Below are positions 1 to 9,222 of a stretch of 49,551 bases of DNA, one piece after another; positions within the stretch are counted from its first letter, which is position 1, and each line of letters begins with the position of its first letter. The stretch spans positions 1 to 49,551 of the forward strand of contig JAJEBQ010000045.1 of NCBI GenBank assembly GCA_022822495.1, in the 5' to 3' direction. Under the pieces are notes generated by a model. It searched no databases. It had not been told where the DNA came from and saw only the letters and a program-made list of their open reading frames with translations. Made by a program: the position numbers and the translations under genes. Origin of the DNA: Paracoccaceae bacterium. Lineage in GTDB: Bacteria; Pseudomonadota; Alphaproteobacteria; Rhodobacterales; Rhodobacteraceae.

Positions 1-1
1 A

Positions 2-145
2 AGGTTCAACAAGGAATTGAGGCAATATGGATTACTCAAAACCCCAAGCAAGCTTTATCCAAGTCTGGTTTTAACCGAAAAAGATTTTGAGGTGACCGAG
101 CAGGCGGTAAAGAAGGCCACAGAAGCCATCATGAAGGACCAATAA
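2..145 (+). CDS. C-terminal fragment of a probable aminotransferase (gene starts upstream of the window)
   Basis: An open frame from the window edge to the TAA at 143-145 encodes the last 47 residues of a protein. The segment reading LYPSLVLTEKDFEVT, followed by a helix ending in a lysine-rich tail, resembles the C-terminus of class III, PLP-dependent aminotransferases, where a 'Y-S-L/H-T-E-D' stretch precedes a last helix. The catalytic part lies outside the window, so substrate and reaction cannot be judged. It ends 32 bp before the sugar kinase on the same strand and may be co-transcribed with it. The family call is a resemblance by eye only. Confidence 0.45.
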   Translation, partial: RFNKELRQYGLLKTPSKLYPSLVLTEKDFEVTEQAVKKATEAIMKDQ

Positions 146-177
146 TACTTAAAAAACTAAACACAACCGGAATTTCT

Positions 178-1119
178 ATGACAGTGTACGTTACAGGTGA
201 AGCCTTGATAGATTTTGTACCCCGCAAGGATGAGAACGGGGATTTGGCATTTATACCCAAACCAGGAGGGTCGCCCTATAATGTGGCCTTAGCTGCTGCG
301 AGAACAGAATGTAAGACATACTTCTTAGGTAATTTCTCGAATGACCTTTTTGGAGACCTATTGCTTAACCACTTGAAAGATAACAAAGTTGATTGTTCGC
401 TCAGTGTTCGAAGCGATTTGCCGACCACATTAGCTTTTGTAAGTTATGAAAAAGGGGAGCCCAAGTACGCCTTTGTAAATGAAAACTCAACTAACAGGAA
501 CCTAAATCCTGTCCTTGATCGAGATTCAATTCCAGCGGGAAGTTTTCTTCATGTTGGATCGATTTCACTCATTGACTCACCCGTTTCTGAACGAATTGTA
601 TCATTGGCCAAGAACATGTCCGATAAAATGATTTTGACACTCGATCCGAATGTAAGGGCAAACCTTATTAGTGATAAGGGAAAATGGCTTCAGACCATGG
701 GTAAACTCTTCGACCTGGCCAGTATCATCAAGCTTAGTAATGAAGATCTTGAATATTTCGCATCCGATTTAACACCTGAGCAGTTTGCCAATAAATTAAT
801 CAAGCAACGAAACAAAATGATTATTGTCACATCGGGGAGTTCAGAGTGTCAAGTGTTTGTGAGGGATCATCATATTTCTTTACCGGTACCCAAGGTTGAG
901 GTCATGGACACAGTTGGTGGTGGAGATACTTTAATGGGAACGACTTTATCGTGGCTTGCAAAAAAAGGATTATCAAATAAGGAAATGTTAACCCATCTAG
1001 ATGAAAAACAACTGGTTAAAATGCTTAGATATTGTACAATAGCTGCTGGCATCAACTGTACCCGCAGTGGTTGTAATCCTCCTTACTCTGAAGAGATTGA
1101 GGCAAAATGTGAGTTCTAG
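178..1119 (+). CDS. PfkB-family carbohydrate kinase, probably fructokinase
   Basis: The 313-residue product has the usual length of a ribokinase/PfkB-family sugar kinase. The N-terminal family signature is seen as PGGSPYNVALAAAR (residues about 29-42). The C-terminal signature is MDTVGGGDTLMG (about 243-254), which carries the catalytic aspartate and the glycine anion hole; the usual GAGD is GGGD here. The order of blocks and the opening VTGEALIDF are typical of fructokinases, which phosphorylate fructose at O6 with ATP, but other sugars are possible. The start ATG at 178 follows a short gap after the aminotransferase-like end. A decayed insertion sequence begins within about 40-150 bp of its TAG stop, so it is the last intact gene of its unit. 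Confidence 0.78.
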   Translation: MTVYVTGEALIDFVPRKDENGDLAFIPKPGGSPYNVALAAARTECKTYFLGNFSNDLFGDLLLNHLKDNKVDCSLSVRSDLPTTLAFVSYEKGEPKYAFVNENSTNRNLNPVLDRDSIPAGSFLHVGSISLIDSPVSERIVSLAKNMSDKMILTLDPNVRANLISDKGKWLQTMGKLFDLASIIKLSNEDLEYFASDLTPEQFANKLIKQRNKMIIVTSGSSECQVFVRDHHISLPVPKVEVMDTVGGGDTLMGTTLSWLAKKGLSNKEMLTHLDEKQLVKMLRYCTIAAGINCTRSGCNPPYSEEIEAKCEF

Positions 1120-1149
1120 TTCGTGTCTGCCCGAAAAGTATATAAACAT

Positions 1150-2880
1150 TACAACACCCCCTGACAACAAGGGGCTGGAATCGAGATGTTACGATGAAGA
1201 TCGGTTTCATCACTGGGATTGACACGTATCAGGGCCTTTTTTCACCCAATATCCATCACTCTTCGCAGGATCTGACCGATGAGACATGTTATCAAGCCCC
1301 ATCGTGAACTTGGCGCCATTGACATTGCCGGCATTGACCTTAGTCGCACGTGCCGTGATGACATGCCCGCCCTTCTGACAGGCCTTCAACACCTTTATTG
1401 TGACCGGGACTTGAGGTCCCGGCTGTTTGCCCTTCTGGAGGAACACCTGGCTCCCAATGTCCGCCATGATCTTGGCCGTCCGGGCATGAATTTGTGGCCG
1501 ATTCTTGTCATGCAGGGGCTGAACTGTGACTTTGACCGTCTGCATGATCTGGTCAACGAGCACAACACCCTGCGGCAGTTTCTCGGTCATGCGGATATCT
1601 GGGACCGGAAGCCGTATTCGTACTAGTCGGTGGTTGACAATGTGAGTCTTTTGACTCCGGAGTTGTTGGCCGAAGTCGGTAAACTGGTGGTGGGGAGTGG
1701 TCACAAGGTCTCAAAAAAAAGCCTGGTGGCTTGTTGCACGGGCGGTGTGATTCGTTTGTGGTTGCGACGGATGTTCATGACCCGACGGATGTCGGTCTTT
1801 TGTGGGATGCGCTGCGCGGTCTGATCCGGGAAAGTGGTCGTGCGGCCAATGCGTGTGGTCTTTCCGGTTGGCGGCAAGGGCTTCACCTGACCGATGTCGT
1901 CAGGAGGAGGTTTCATGCGGTGTGCCGGACCCGCCGGGTGGCACCGGAACGCGTGGCGGCGTCTCTTAGCGTGTGCCGCACGCTTGTTGGCCGTGCTGAA
2001 GGGACCCTGTCGACGTTGCAGGATGCCCAGATCAGGTATCTTCTCAGGACGGGTGATCCTGTTAAGATTGACCAGGTTGACCGTCGTTTGCTCAAGGGCA
2101 AGACGATCCCTCATGACGAGAAGGTGTTTTCGATCTTCGAACCCCACACCTGGTGGATTTCCAAGGGCAAGGCGGGCCGTCCGGTTGAACGCGGTGTTCC
2201 GGTGTGTATTGTGGCGGACGAGTTTGGCTTTGTCCTGAACCACCGGATCATGTGGGAAGGGAGTGATGTCGATCATGCGGTGCCGATGGTTGGGGACACG
2301 CAGTCCCGTTTTCCGGATTTCAGGTCGTGCCGTTTCGATCGTGGTTTTCACAGTCCAGCGAACCGTCTTGACCTTGACCATCTTCTGGATCACAATGTCC
2401 TGCCGAGGAAGGGCCGGTTGAGCCGGGCCGACAGGATCAGGGAAGGTGCCGAGACCTTCGTGGTGTTGCGCCGGAAGCATCCGGCAGTGGAATCAGCGAT
2501 CAACGCCCTTGAGCACCGTGGTCTTGGCCGTGTGCGGGCCCATGGGGCTGGCGGCTTTGAACGTGTCGTAGGCCTATCGGTACTAGCCTTCAACATCCAT
2601 CATCTTGGCCTGTTGCTCCGCCGTCGGCGCCAGCGTTTGCTACTGGCCGCCTGACCACCTGTTTTTGTCAATGAACTGGTGTCCGTTCCGCCGGGAACGG
2701 AGGGGAGAGGTCTGTCATAGTGGTTGGAAACGGGTCGTTTTTTTGTGGACAACTCTCGCAATTTGTAAAAAAACGGTTCCAGTCCAACCCTTTTTTGGTC
2801 AATCGGGAATGGTTTTGTTGCCTGGATTTTTGGTGATTTGTCAAAAATAGGGTGTTTTCTGGGCGGGCACTACATAACAT
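1150..2880 (+). mobile_element. Decayed ISNCY-type insertion sequence
   Basis: A block clearly richer in G+C than its surroundings contains one broken transposase gene. Possible ends are a segment with AACACCC and then CTGACAAC near 1154-1172, and the same two words in inverted orientation near 2835-2860. The match is short and gapped, so the boundaries are approximate, and no target duplication was identified. It lies between the sugar kinase and glpD. About 290 bp after the transposase hold no gene and probably belong to the element. Confidence 0.6.
1279..2654 (+). pseudogene. ISNCY-family transposase, broken by an amber codon and a frameshift
   Basis: The N-terminal part (1279-1626) contains DLGRPGMNLWPILVMQGL and the block LHDLVNEHNTLRQFLGHAD, characteristic of ISNCY transposases. 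It is cut by an in-frame TAG at 1624-1626, where relatives read through into 'VDNVSLLTPELL'. That segment continues in frame to about 1720. There a run of eight A (1713-1720) is one base short, and the rest of the protein (HGRCDSFVVATDVHDPTDV onward to 2654) lies in the other frame. The C-terminal DDE region and the arginine-rich tail ending RRQRLLLAA are otherwise complete. With two lesions it is very unlikely to be active. A-runs are slippery sites and could be bypassed, but the amber codon could not. Confidence 0.8.
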
Positions 2881-2948
2881 GCAGTTGGGGGAATACTATA
2901 CCATAATATTCGGGTTGGTTATAAAGCCAGAATATTTTAAAATGGGAA

Positions 2949-4451
2949 TTATAGTCTATCTGCTACCCAATTTTCAAAATTCTTCCTTTCAATGCTTGTA
3001 AGAAACAACCCGTGTTTTGTCCTTCTGAATAAAATATCGTTTGCGGTCTTGGGCATTTCATTTTCAATGAGCCAGAGTGCTTCCTTTTCATAGAAATTTC
3101 CTCCAAAATTTATGCCCAAATCAGTTGTAGATGTGACCCCTTGCAAGATTGCTAAGGCCTCAATCCCATAGGTGCTTCCCAGATGACTAATCAGAGGTTC
3201 TCCCAAAGAACCAAATTTCTTGTTAAAGTCCTTAAACCATAGATTAAAATCGCCCTCTGGAATATCTCCACCAGGAAGGGGTTTGGTAGAGGTCCAAGCG
3301 CACGTTAAATCAGGCATGTAGGGTTCGAGTATTGCCATGGCATCTTCAGCCAAAACACGGTAGGTGGTTAGTTTGCCACCATATGCCGAAATTACGGGTA
3401 ATTTTCCTTGAACCAAGTTAAATTCCAAGTGATAGTCCCTTGTTACCTGGGACCTATTTTTCCCTCTCTCCCGGTCGAATAGCGGCCGAACCCCAGAGTA
3501 GCTGGAAATTATATCATCAACTTCAAATTGTTTCTTGAAATGATTGTTCAACATATCCAGGAGATACTCTTTCTCAGAATGTGTTATCCGGGCTTCCTCA
3601 ATGGGTCCCTGCAAATCTCTTTCAGTAGTTCCTACAATAGCAAAATTATCCAGGTAGGGAACGACAAATACAATTCTGTTGTCAAAATGCTGTAAAACAT
3701 AGGCATGATTACCTTGCCACCATTTTTTTAATATTATGTGGCTACCCTGAACAAGCCTCAAATCGTCTGGTCTTTGCAAACCTTCAATCTTGATTGTATT
3801 TGATTTCAACCACGGGCCAGTCGCATCAAAAAGGGTTTTTGCCCTTACCTGTTTTAAAATTCCCGTCGATTTATCCCTGATGGAAATTAACCAAAAATCA
3901 TCCACTGGTTCAGCTTTGACAAACTCCGTCCGGGTCATAATTTGTGCACCATGCATGACTGCATCCCGAGCATTCAATATCACCATCCGAGCATCATCTG
4001 ACCAAAGATCCCAGTACCCATAACCATTTTTAAAACTATCCTTAATTTCTGTTCCTTCCGGTGAAGTTCGTAAATTCACTTTATCAGTAGGAGGTATCTT
4101 TCGCCTCCCGGCAAGATTGTCATAAAGAAACAATCCGGACCTGATCTTCAGGGGATTACGTATTTTGCCGTTGTTTATCAGTACGAGTCTTAATGGATAT
4201 GAAATATGTGGAGCTATTTGGAGTATTACTTCCCGCTCAATTAAGGCTTTTTTGACTAACCTGAATTCAAATTGCTCAAGGTATCTTAAACCACCGTGGA
4301 TAAACTTTGTCGTTCGAGAGGAGGTTCCTTCAGCAAGATCGTCTTTCTCACAGAGCATCACAGATGCCCCCCTTCCTGCAGCATCTCTTGCTACACCAAC
4401 CCCGTTGATACCTCCACCTATAATAAATAGGTCTACTGGTTGATTATTCAT
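2949..4451 (-). CDS. glpD: Aerobic glycerol-3-phosphate dehydrogenase
   Basis: This FAD-dependent enzyme oxidises sn-glycerol 3-phosphate to dihydroxyacetone phosphate at the inner face of the membrane and passes electrons to quinone. The product is 500 residues, the normal GlpD length. It shows the FAD-binding GGGINGVGVARDAAGRG near the N-terminus and the family blocks GTSSRTTKFIHGGLRYLEQ, SGVRPLFDRERGK and YGGKLTTYR. The ATG at 4449-4451 is preferred over the in-frame TTG just before it. The gene faces away from the next gene across a 405-bp spacer and converges with the decayed insertion sequence. No glycerol kinase or transporter lies beside it in this window. Confidence 0.93.
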   Translation of the reverse strand: MNNQPVDLFIIGGGINGVGVARDAAGRGASVMLCEKDDLAEGTSSRTTKFIHGGLRYLEQFEFRLVKKALIEREVILQIAPHISYPLRLVLINNGKIRNPLKIRSGLFLYDNLAGRRKIPPTDKVNLRTSPEGTEIKDSFKNGYGYWDLWSDDARMVILNARDAVMHGAQIMTRTEFVKAEPVDDFWLISIRDKSTGILKQVRAKTLFDATGPWLKSNTIKIEGLQRPDDLRLVQGSHIILKKWWQGNHAYVLQHFDNRIVFVVPYLDNFAIVGTTERDLQGPIEEARITHSEKEYLLDMLNNHFKKQFEVDDIISSYSGVRPLFDRERGKNRSQVTRDYHLEFNLVQGKLPVISAYGGKLTTYRVLAEDAMAILEPYMPDLTCAWTSTKPLPGGDIPEGDFNLWFKDFNKKFGSLGEPLISHLGSTYGIEALAILQGVTSTTDLGINFGGNFYEKEALWLIENEMPKTANDILFRRTKHGLFLTSIERKNFENWVADRL

Positions 4452-4856
4452 CAATGATTATTCCCTGGAACATATGTTTATCTTCAAGTCAAAATAGCGC
4501 AGGCCAATTTATCTCTTATCAATTTCCTCAAGTGTAAGAGAATCTACCAATTTTCAATTCCCTTTGATGAACTTATAGCCCTCACATAGAATCGAAAATA
4601 TTGGAAGATTCCTGATGAACAGAATTTAGTTATAATTGGTTGAAAACCAATCTTGAATTGCTTTTTTATCACAAGCAAGTGAAACCTTTAACTTAGGTTT
4701 ATCAACCACAAAGTGTCTCTATCCTCATAGGATTTCAATTTTATCACCTTGATTGTGAAATATTTGTTAAATCATTATTACCGAAAGTAAGGGTTGTCTT
4801 TTATACATCGGAAGATTAAGAAGGTTAATATCAGACACATATCTAATTGAGTACTA
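4452..4856. other. Divergent intergenic region, no gene seen
   Basis: These 405 AT-rich bases separate glpD (leftward) from the deaminase (rightward) and must hold both promoters. I see no convincing small ORF, tRNA, strong hairpin or operator-like palindrome. Confidence 0.5.
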
Positions 4857-5447
4857 ATGCCTCAACATTCTGACAATACGCTTGCAAAACGAATTCTTGA
4901 TGTAATTGAATTTGACATCCTGCCTCTTACTGAGATAGGTGTTAATAAGGGTAATAAGATATTTGGAGCGGCAATACTCAGGAAAAAAGACCTTTCGCTG
5001 GTCATTGCCGAGACCAACAGGGAAACTCAAAACCCACTCTTTCATGGCGAAATATCTACCCTTAATGCATATTTCGCCTTAGATAGGAACCAACGCCCCA
5101 AACCCCATGAGTGCCTTTTTGTTTCAACGCATGAGCCTTGTTCACTCTGTCTATCAGCCATCACTTGGTCAGGTTTTGACAATTTTTATTACTTGTTTGG
5201 TTATTTGGATACGCGTGATACTTTTGACATACCGCACGATTTAAAGATATTGAGTGAAGTCTTTCGGATAGAAAAAGGCAATTATGCAAGGCAGAATCAT
5301 TACTGGAAGTGCCGATCAATTGATGAGTTGTCTGCGGGTAGTGAGCATAAGTTTGCCAAGCAACGTAAGAAGATTGAGGAAACGTATGATAGACTCTCTT
5401 CAATTTACCAAACTTCGGGAAGTCAAAACCACATACCCCTCAGCTGA
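4857..5447 (+). CDS. Nucleoside/nucleotide deaminase of the cytidine-deaminase fold
   Basis: The 196-residue product carries the zinc site of the cytidine deaminase superfamily. FHGEISTLNAYF (about 63-74) supplies the histidine ligand and the catalytic glutamate, and STHEPCSLCLSAI (about 95-107) supplies the two cysteine ligands (PCxxC). Such enzymes deaminate a cytosine, guanine or adenine base or tRNA position. The sequence is too diverged from TadA, CodA or guanine deaminase for me to assign the substrate. The C-terminal 80 residues are charged and have no motif I recognise. It is transcribed away from glpD and has no obvious operon partner: a 248-bp gap precedes the next start. Confidence 0.75.
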   Translation: MPQHSDNTLAKRILDVIEFDILPLTEIGVNKGNKIFGAAILRKKDLSLVIAETNRETQNPLFHGEISTLNAYFALDRNQRPKPHECLFVSTHEPCSLCLSAITWSGFDNFYYLFGYLDTRDTFDIPHDLKILSEVFRIEKGNYARQNHYWKCRSIDELSAGSEHKFAKQRKKIEETYDRLSSIYQTSGSQNHIPLS

Positions 5448-5695
5448 TTTCTAAGTATTTCGAAGATATTTCAGGAAAATTTCATGTTTGAATTGTCCTT
5501 GTAAAGGTAAACTGTTGTAACTGACCCCTGATATTGGTATTATCATCCAATGATTTCATTTATTACCTCTCATATCGTACTTAATTGTCACTATCGGAAT
5601 TTTAACCAGAGCCTGGCGGCTTGATTATCGGCAAACGAAATCATAGATTCTCCGACTTGCAACACATTGATTTTAGTAGGGTTTTTGGTTGGAAT

Positions 5696-6445
5696 ATGAC
5701 AGGTTCTCTTCAAGGTAAATCTATTTTGGTAACCGCCGCTGCGGCTGGCATTGGCAAGGCTATCGCTCAGGAAGCTGCCAATGAGGGAGCCAAGGTTACA
5801 GCAGCTGATATAAACACGACTGAGTTGGAAAAGATTGCGTGTGATGATATTAAAACCATTGGGTTAGATGTCACCGATCAATCAGCTATCAACAGGGTAA
5901 TTAATACAAGTGAGCCTTTTGATTGTATTGCCAATGTCGCGGGGTATGTCCATCATGGCAACCTGCTTAACTGTGATTTTGAATCCTGGAAGAGTTCATT
6001 TGCTATAAATGTTGATAGTATGTTCCTGATTTTACGCGTTGCTGTACCCAAAATGATTCAAAATGGCGGTGGCTCAATCGTGAATATTTCCTCCGTTGTT
6101 TCATCAATCAAGGGTTTGCCTGACAGATTTGCCTATGGTTCTTCTAAGGCTGCCATACTCGGCTTGACCAAATCTGTAGCATGTGATTTCTTAAGCCAGG
6201 GCATTCGTTGTAATGCCGTGTGCCCAGGTACAGTAGATTCACCTTCTTGGCGCAAGAGATGTGAGGAGCTCGGAAAATCTGTGGGAAGTTATGAACAAGC
6301 CAGAGAATATTTCGAATTGCGACAACCCATGAAAAGATTGGGTACCGCCGAGGAGGTTGCAGGTTTGTCAATTTACCTCCTCTCTGAACGATCAGCATTT
6401 ATTACAGGTCAGTTTTTTAACATTGATGGTGGTATAATGGTTTGA
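5696..6445 (+). CDS. Short-chain dehydrogenase, similar to 2-keto-3-deoxy-L-fuconate dehydrogenases and the BDH2/DHRS6 group
   Basis: This NAD(P)-dependent oxidoreductase has 249 residues from the ATG at 5696, a normal SDR length; an upstream TTG would add 25 residues that do not fit the family. It shows the nucleotide site TAAAAGIGKA, the NVAGYVHHG block, the catalytic serine in VNISSVVSS, YGSSKAA with Tyr and Lys, and the end FNIDGG. The blocks NVAGYVHHG and RCNAVCPGTVDSPS closely match the group that includes human BDH2 and bacterial 2-keto-3-deoxy-L-fuconate dehydrogenases. The FAH-family hydrolase 44 bp downstream supports a sugar-acid role: oxidation to the 2,4-diketo acid that the hydrolase would cleave. 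The exact sugar is an inference. Confidence 0.82.
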   Translation: MTGSLQGKSILVTAAAAGIGKAIAQEAANEGAKVTAADINTTELEKIACDDIKTIGLDVTDQSAINRVINTSEPFDCIANVAGYVHHGNLLNCDFESWKSSFAINVDSMFLILRVAVPKMIQNGGGSIVNISSVVSSIKGLPDRFAYGSSKAAILGLTKSVACDFLSQGIRCNAVCPGTVDSPSWRKRCEELGKSVGSYEQAREYFELRQPMKRLGTAEEVAGLSIYLLSERSAFITGQFFNIDGGIMV

Positions 6446-6489
6446 TGACCTGAAGCTCCAACAAAAATAACTATGAAGGAATTTAAATT

Positions 6490-7329
6490 ATGAAATTGGC
6501 AAGATTGGGTGGTGTAGGGAAAGAAATTCCTGCTGCGATGGATACGAATGGTGCCTATCGTGATCTTTCCGGGGTCATTCCAGACATTAATGGTTCAACA
6601 CTTAATGATATGTCTTGGCTAGAGGGGTTGGATCTAAATACGCTTCCGGTTATTCCAGATAACACTCGCATCGGGCCATGCGTCGGTAATGTCGGAAAAT
6701 TGATCTGTGTTGGCCTGAATTATTCTGATCATGCTGCCGAAACAAATAATCCCATACCTGAGGAGCCGATCCTCTTTGGTAAAGCAACCTCTTCCATTAC
6801 AGGTCCATATGACAATGTGATCATCCCAAGAGGTTCGACCAAAACTGATTGGGAGGTTGAACTTGGAATTGTCATAGGCAAAGAGGCAAAATATGTGAGC
6901 GAAACCGAGGCCCTTAGCCATGTTGCTGGATATTGCGTAGTGAATGATGTTTCCGAACGAGAGTTCCAAATCGAAAAGGGTGGGCAATGGATCAAGGGCA
7001 AAAGTTGTGATACCTTTGCTCCAATTGGGCCTTGGGTGGTAACAAAGGATGAAATCCCCAACCCTCAAAAATTAAAAATGTGGCTTGATGTGGATGATCA
7101 AAAACGCCAGGATGGAAGCACTGAAACGATGATATTCGGAGTTTCTACTCTGATCAGTTATATATCCAGATTCATGTCTTTGCAGCCAGGAGATATTATT
7201 CCTACTGGGACACCTCCTGGGGTTGGTCTTGGACTCAATCCACCTGTATTCCTCAAACCAGGTCAAACCATTAAACTTGGCATAGAAGGTTTAGGCATAC
7301 AAACTCAAAAAGTTGTTGCTTCCAGTTAA
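6490..7329 (+). CDS. Fumarylacetoacetate-hydrolase-family enzyme, probably 2,4-diketo-3-deoxy sugar-acid hydrolase
   Basis: The 279-residue product is a full-length FAH-family hydrolase. An N-terminal subdomain (about 1-70) is followed by the catalytic block CVGLNYSDHAAE. The metal-binding acidic residues lie in DWEVELGIVIG and VVNDVSERE, and the family's C-terminal loop reads PTGTPPGVGLG. The opening (MKLARLGGVGKE, later YRDLSGVIPDI) is the pattern seen in 2,4-diketo-3-deoxy-L-fuconate or L-rhamnonate hydrolases, which release pyruvate and a hydroxy acid. An AAGGA ribosome-binding site stands before the ATG. It sits 44 bp after the SDR that would make its substrate, so the two likely form one unit. 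Other acylpyruvase activities cannot be excluded. Confidence 0.82.
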   Translation: MKLARLGGVGKEIPAAMDTNGAYRDLSGVIPDINGSTLNDMSWLEGLDLNTLPVIPDNTRIGPCVGNVGKLICVGLNYSDHAAETNNPIPEEPILFGKATSSITGPYDNVIIPRGSTKTDWEVELGIVIGKEAKYVSETEALSHVAGYCVVNDVSEREFQIEKGGQWIKGKSCDTFAPIGPWVVTKDEIPNPQKLKMWLDVDDQKRQDGSTETMIFGVSTLISYISRFMSLQPGDIIPTGTPPGVGLGLNPPVFLKPGQTIKLGIEGLGIQTQKVVASS

Positions 7330-7338
7330 AGCCGATTT

Positions 7339-8229
7339 CTATTCTTTTACCAGCAACAAAGTTACCCAATCTTCAATTGTAATTCTGTCCTTTACCCTAA
7401 AACCGATGGCGGTATAGCTGGCTGTTAGTTTCTGCTCCTGATTGATCATTATACCCGATAACACTGCCAATCCATTATTCGAAAGATTGGCATATATTTC
7501 TGGTGCCAATGATACCAGTGGATTGAGGAGGATATTGGCAACCACGAGATCAATAGGTACCATTTCCAGATGATAGGAGTGGCCAAAACCCTCAGCAACA
7601 GTACATTTGATCCTGTCTTCCAATCGGTTTGCCTTGATGTTTTCAATTGTTACCTCAACCGCAACATCATCATTGTCACTCGCCAAAATTCTCCCACCCC
7701 ATAAGTGACTGGATGCCATTGATAAGATCCCCGTACCACATCCGATATCGACTATTGATTGTAAATCGGGAAAATCTGCTGCCACATTCTCCAACATTTC
7801 CAGACAACCTTTGGTTGTCCCATGATGTCCGGTTCCAAAGGCCATGGAAGATACAATATTGATGGGAATGGAATCATGAGGAGCCTCCGACTGATCCTGG
7901 TTCATATAAACCCAGAAATTTCCCGCTTGTACAGGAACCAAATCTCTGTTTACCTTGGCCACCCAATCTGTATCAGGTAATTGTGAGACTTGAAAAGGGG
8001 TTAGGTTGAATGTGGCTTCAATGAGGGCTATGGCTATCGCATCGGGATGGGTAGTAAAATAGGCTGAAACTTCCCATAGGGCTGCACTTTCATCAATCTC
8101 AATAGTTGCCACGCCTACGGGTTCTGGCTCAATTCTTTCCAAGGCGTGTGCAACTTCATATGCCTTTTGTTCGCCATAGAGCGATGTGATTACACAAAAA
8201 CAATTATGTATGGATTTTTGAAGGATCAA
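7339..8229 (-). CDS. prmA: Ribosomal protein L11 methyltransferase
   Basis: PrmA methylates ribosomal protein L11 with S-adenosylmethionine in the cytoplasm. The 296-residue product has the N-terminal substrate domain, the family-specific AFGTGHHGTT, the SAM-binding VDIGCGTGILSMASS and the VANILLNPL block. No ATG lies in the needed place: a TGA precedes the TTG at 8227-8229, so TTG is the likely start. It stands 9 nt after the msrA stop, which suggests translational coupling. Gene order on the minus strand is msrA then prmA. It converges with the FAH hydrolase gene, with 9 nt between their stops. Confidence 0.9.
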   Translation of the reverse strand: MILQKSIHNCFCVITSLYGEQKAYEVAHALERIEPEPVGVATIEIDESAALWEVSAYFTTHPDAIAIALIEATFNLTPFQVSQLPDTDWVAKVNRDLVPVQAGNFWVYMNQDQSEAPHDSIPINIVSSMAFGTGHHGTTKGCLEMLENVAADFPDLQSIVDIGCGTGILSMASSHLWGGRILASDNDDVAVEVTIENIKANRLEDRIKCTVAEGFGHSYHLEMVPIDLVVANILLNPLVSLAPEIYANLSNNGLAVLSGIMINQEQKLTASYTAIGFRVKDRITIEDWVTLLLVKE

Positions 8230-8238
8230 TTGTCATCA

Positions 8239-8877
8239 TTACCCAATGGGACAGGACAAACCTGTCCCACGTATGTTACAATAGCCATGCGGATTTTTTG
8301 CCAGATATTGCTGGTGGTAATCTTCCGCAAAGTAGTATTCAGGGGCTTTGAGCACTTCGGTTGTAACTGGTCCCCATCCTTTGGTAGCAAGAATTTGTTT
8401 GTATGCCTCCATAGATTCTTCAGCTCGTTTTTGTTGTTCGGCATCATAACAATATATCCCAGACCGGTATTGTGTACCGACATCATTACCTTGTCTCATC
8501 CCCTGGGTTGGGTCATGATTTTCCCAAAAGATTTTGAGAATCTCTGCAAAACTAATGGAATCTGGTGAGTAAGTTATCCTGACCACTTCGTTGTGTCCGG
8601 TCATTCCAGTGCATACTTCCTTGTATGTTGGATTTGGAGTAAAACCACCGGCATATCCGACTGACGTAACCCATACTCCAGTTAAGGTCCAATATAAACG
8701 CTCAACTCCCCAAAAACATCCCATTCCAATCATTGCATGCTTCGTATCTGAAGGAAATGGGCCCTTTAGAGGTCTTCCATTAACAAAATGCTTTTCGGCA
8801 GTAGGAATAGCCGTTGCCCGCCCGTTAAGCGATGTTGCTCGGTCAGGTAATTCTGCTTTCTTAAACAAGGAGAACAT
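8239..8877 (-). CDS. msrA: Peptide-methionine (S)-S-oxide reductase
   Basis: MsrA reduces methionine-S-sulfoxide in oxidised proteins. The 212-residue product shows the catalytic cysteine in IGMGCFWGVERLYW, the EVCTGMTGHNEVVRI block, the NHDPTQGMRQGNDVGTQYRS signature and a C-terminal segment with cysteines (HGYCNIRGTGLSCP) that fits the resolving residues. It starts with the ATG at 8875-8877 and is the first gene of an apparent msrA-prmA unit. Confidence 0.93.
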   Translation of the reverse strand: MFSLFKKAELPDRATSLNGRATAIPTAEKHFVNGRPLKGPFPSDTKHAMIGMGCFWGVERLYWTLTGVWVTSVGYAGGFTPNPTYKEVCTGMTGHNEVVRITYSPDSISFAEILKIFWENHDPTQGMRQGNDVGTQYRSGIYCYDAEQQKRAEESMEAYKQILATKGWGPVTTEVLKAPEYYFAEDYHQQYLAKNPHGYCNIRGTGLSCPIG

Positions 8878-9222
8878 GTTTCTTCACTCTTTATACAATT
8901 TTGTGAAACGCTGATTGCGTAAATATAATTAAAACTCACACCTAAACAACATTAATTTAAGCGGCAAGCAACTATGGAACTCACTTGTTTTGAGTACTAC
9001 TCAAGTTGAGAACGGTACCTGTCCTAACTCCAAAAACCCAACTGTAAATCTGTTATTTTTTATTCAGGATCCCTGCAGGGTGGGTGTAATTGCTGGCAGG
9101 TGAAGTGTATCAAACCCTGTATTTTGACAAATTCTGGTGTGTACATCCCCTTTAATAATCCTAACAATAAGATTGGTAACCCCGCTTCATTTAATGTGAA
9201 AAACTTCTGTTTTTGGGCTAAA
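8878..9222. other. Intergenic region between msrA and the MFS gene, no gene seen
   Basis: These 345 bases lie between two leftward genes. A short palindrome centred near 9075 (CCCTGCAGGG) is the only structure noticed. It is too short, and lacks a T-run, to be called a terminator. Confidence 0.4.

Noticed and set aside
1701-2480. Long minus-strand ORF (259 codons) across the ISNCY element
   Set aside because: It is antisense to a recognisable transposase and its product is a low-information, Arg/Pro/Thr-rich sequence.
9066-9080. Overlapping palindromic hexamer and octamer sites near GGATCCCTGCAGGG, possibly a cloning artefact
   Set aside because: The flanking sequence is ordinary AT-rich host intergenic DNA with no vector-like stretch; chance is sufficient.
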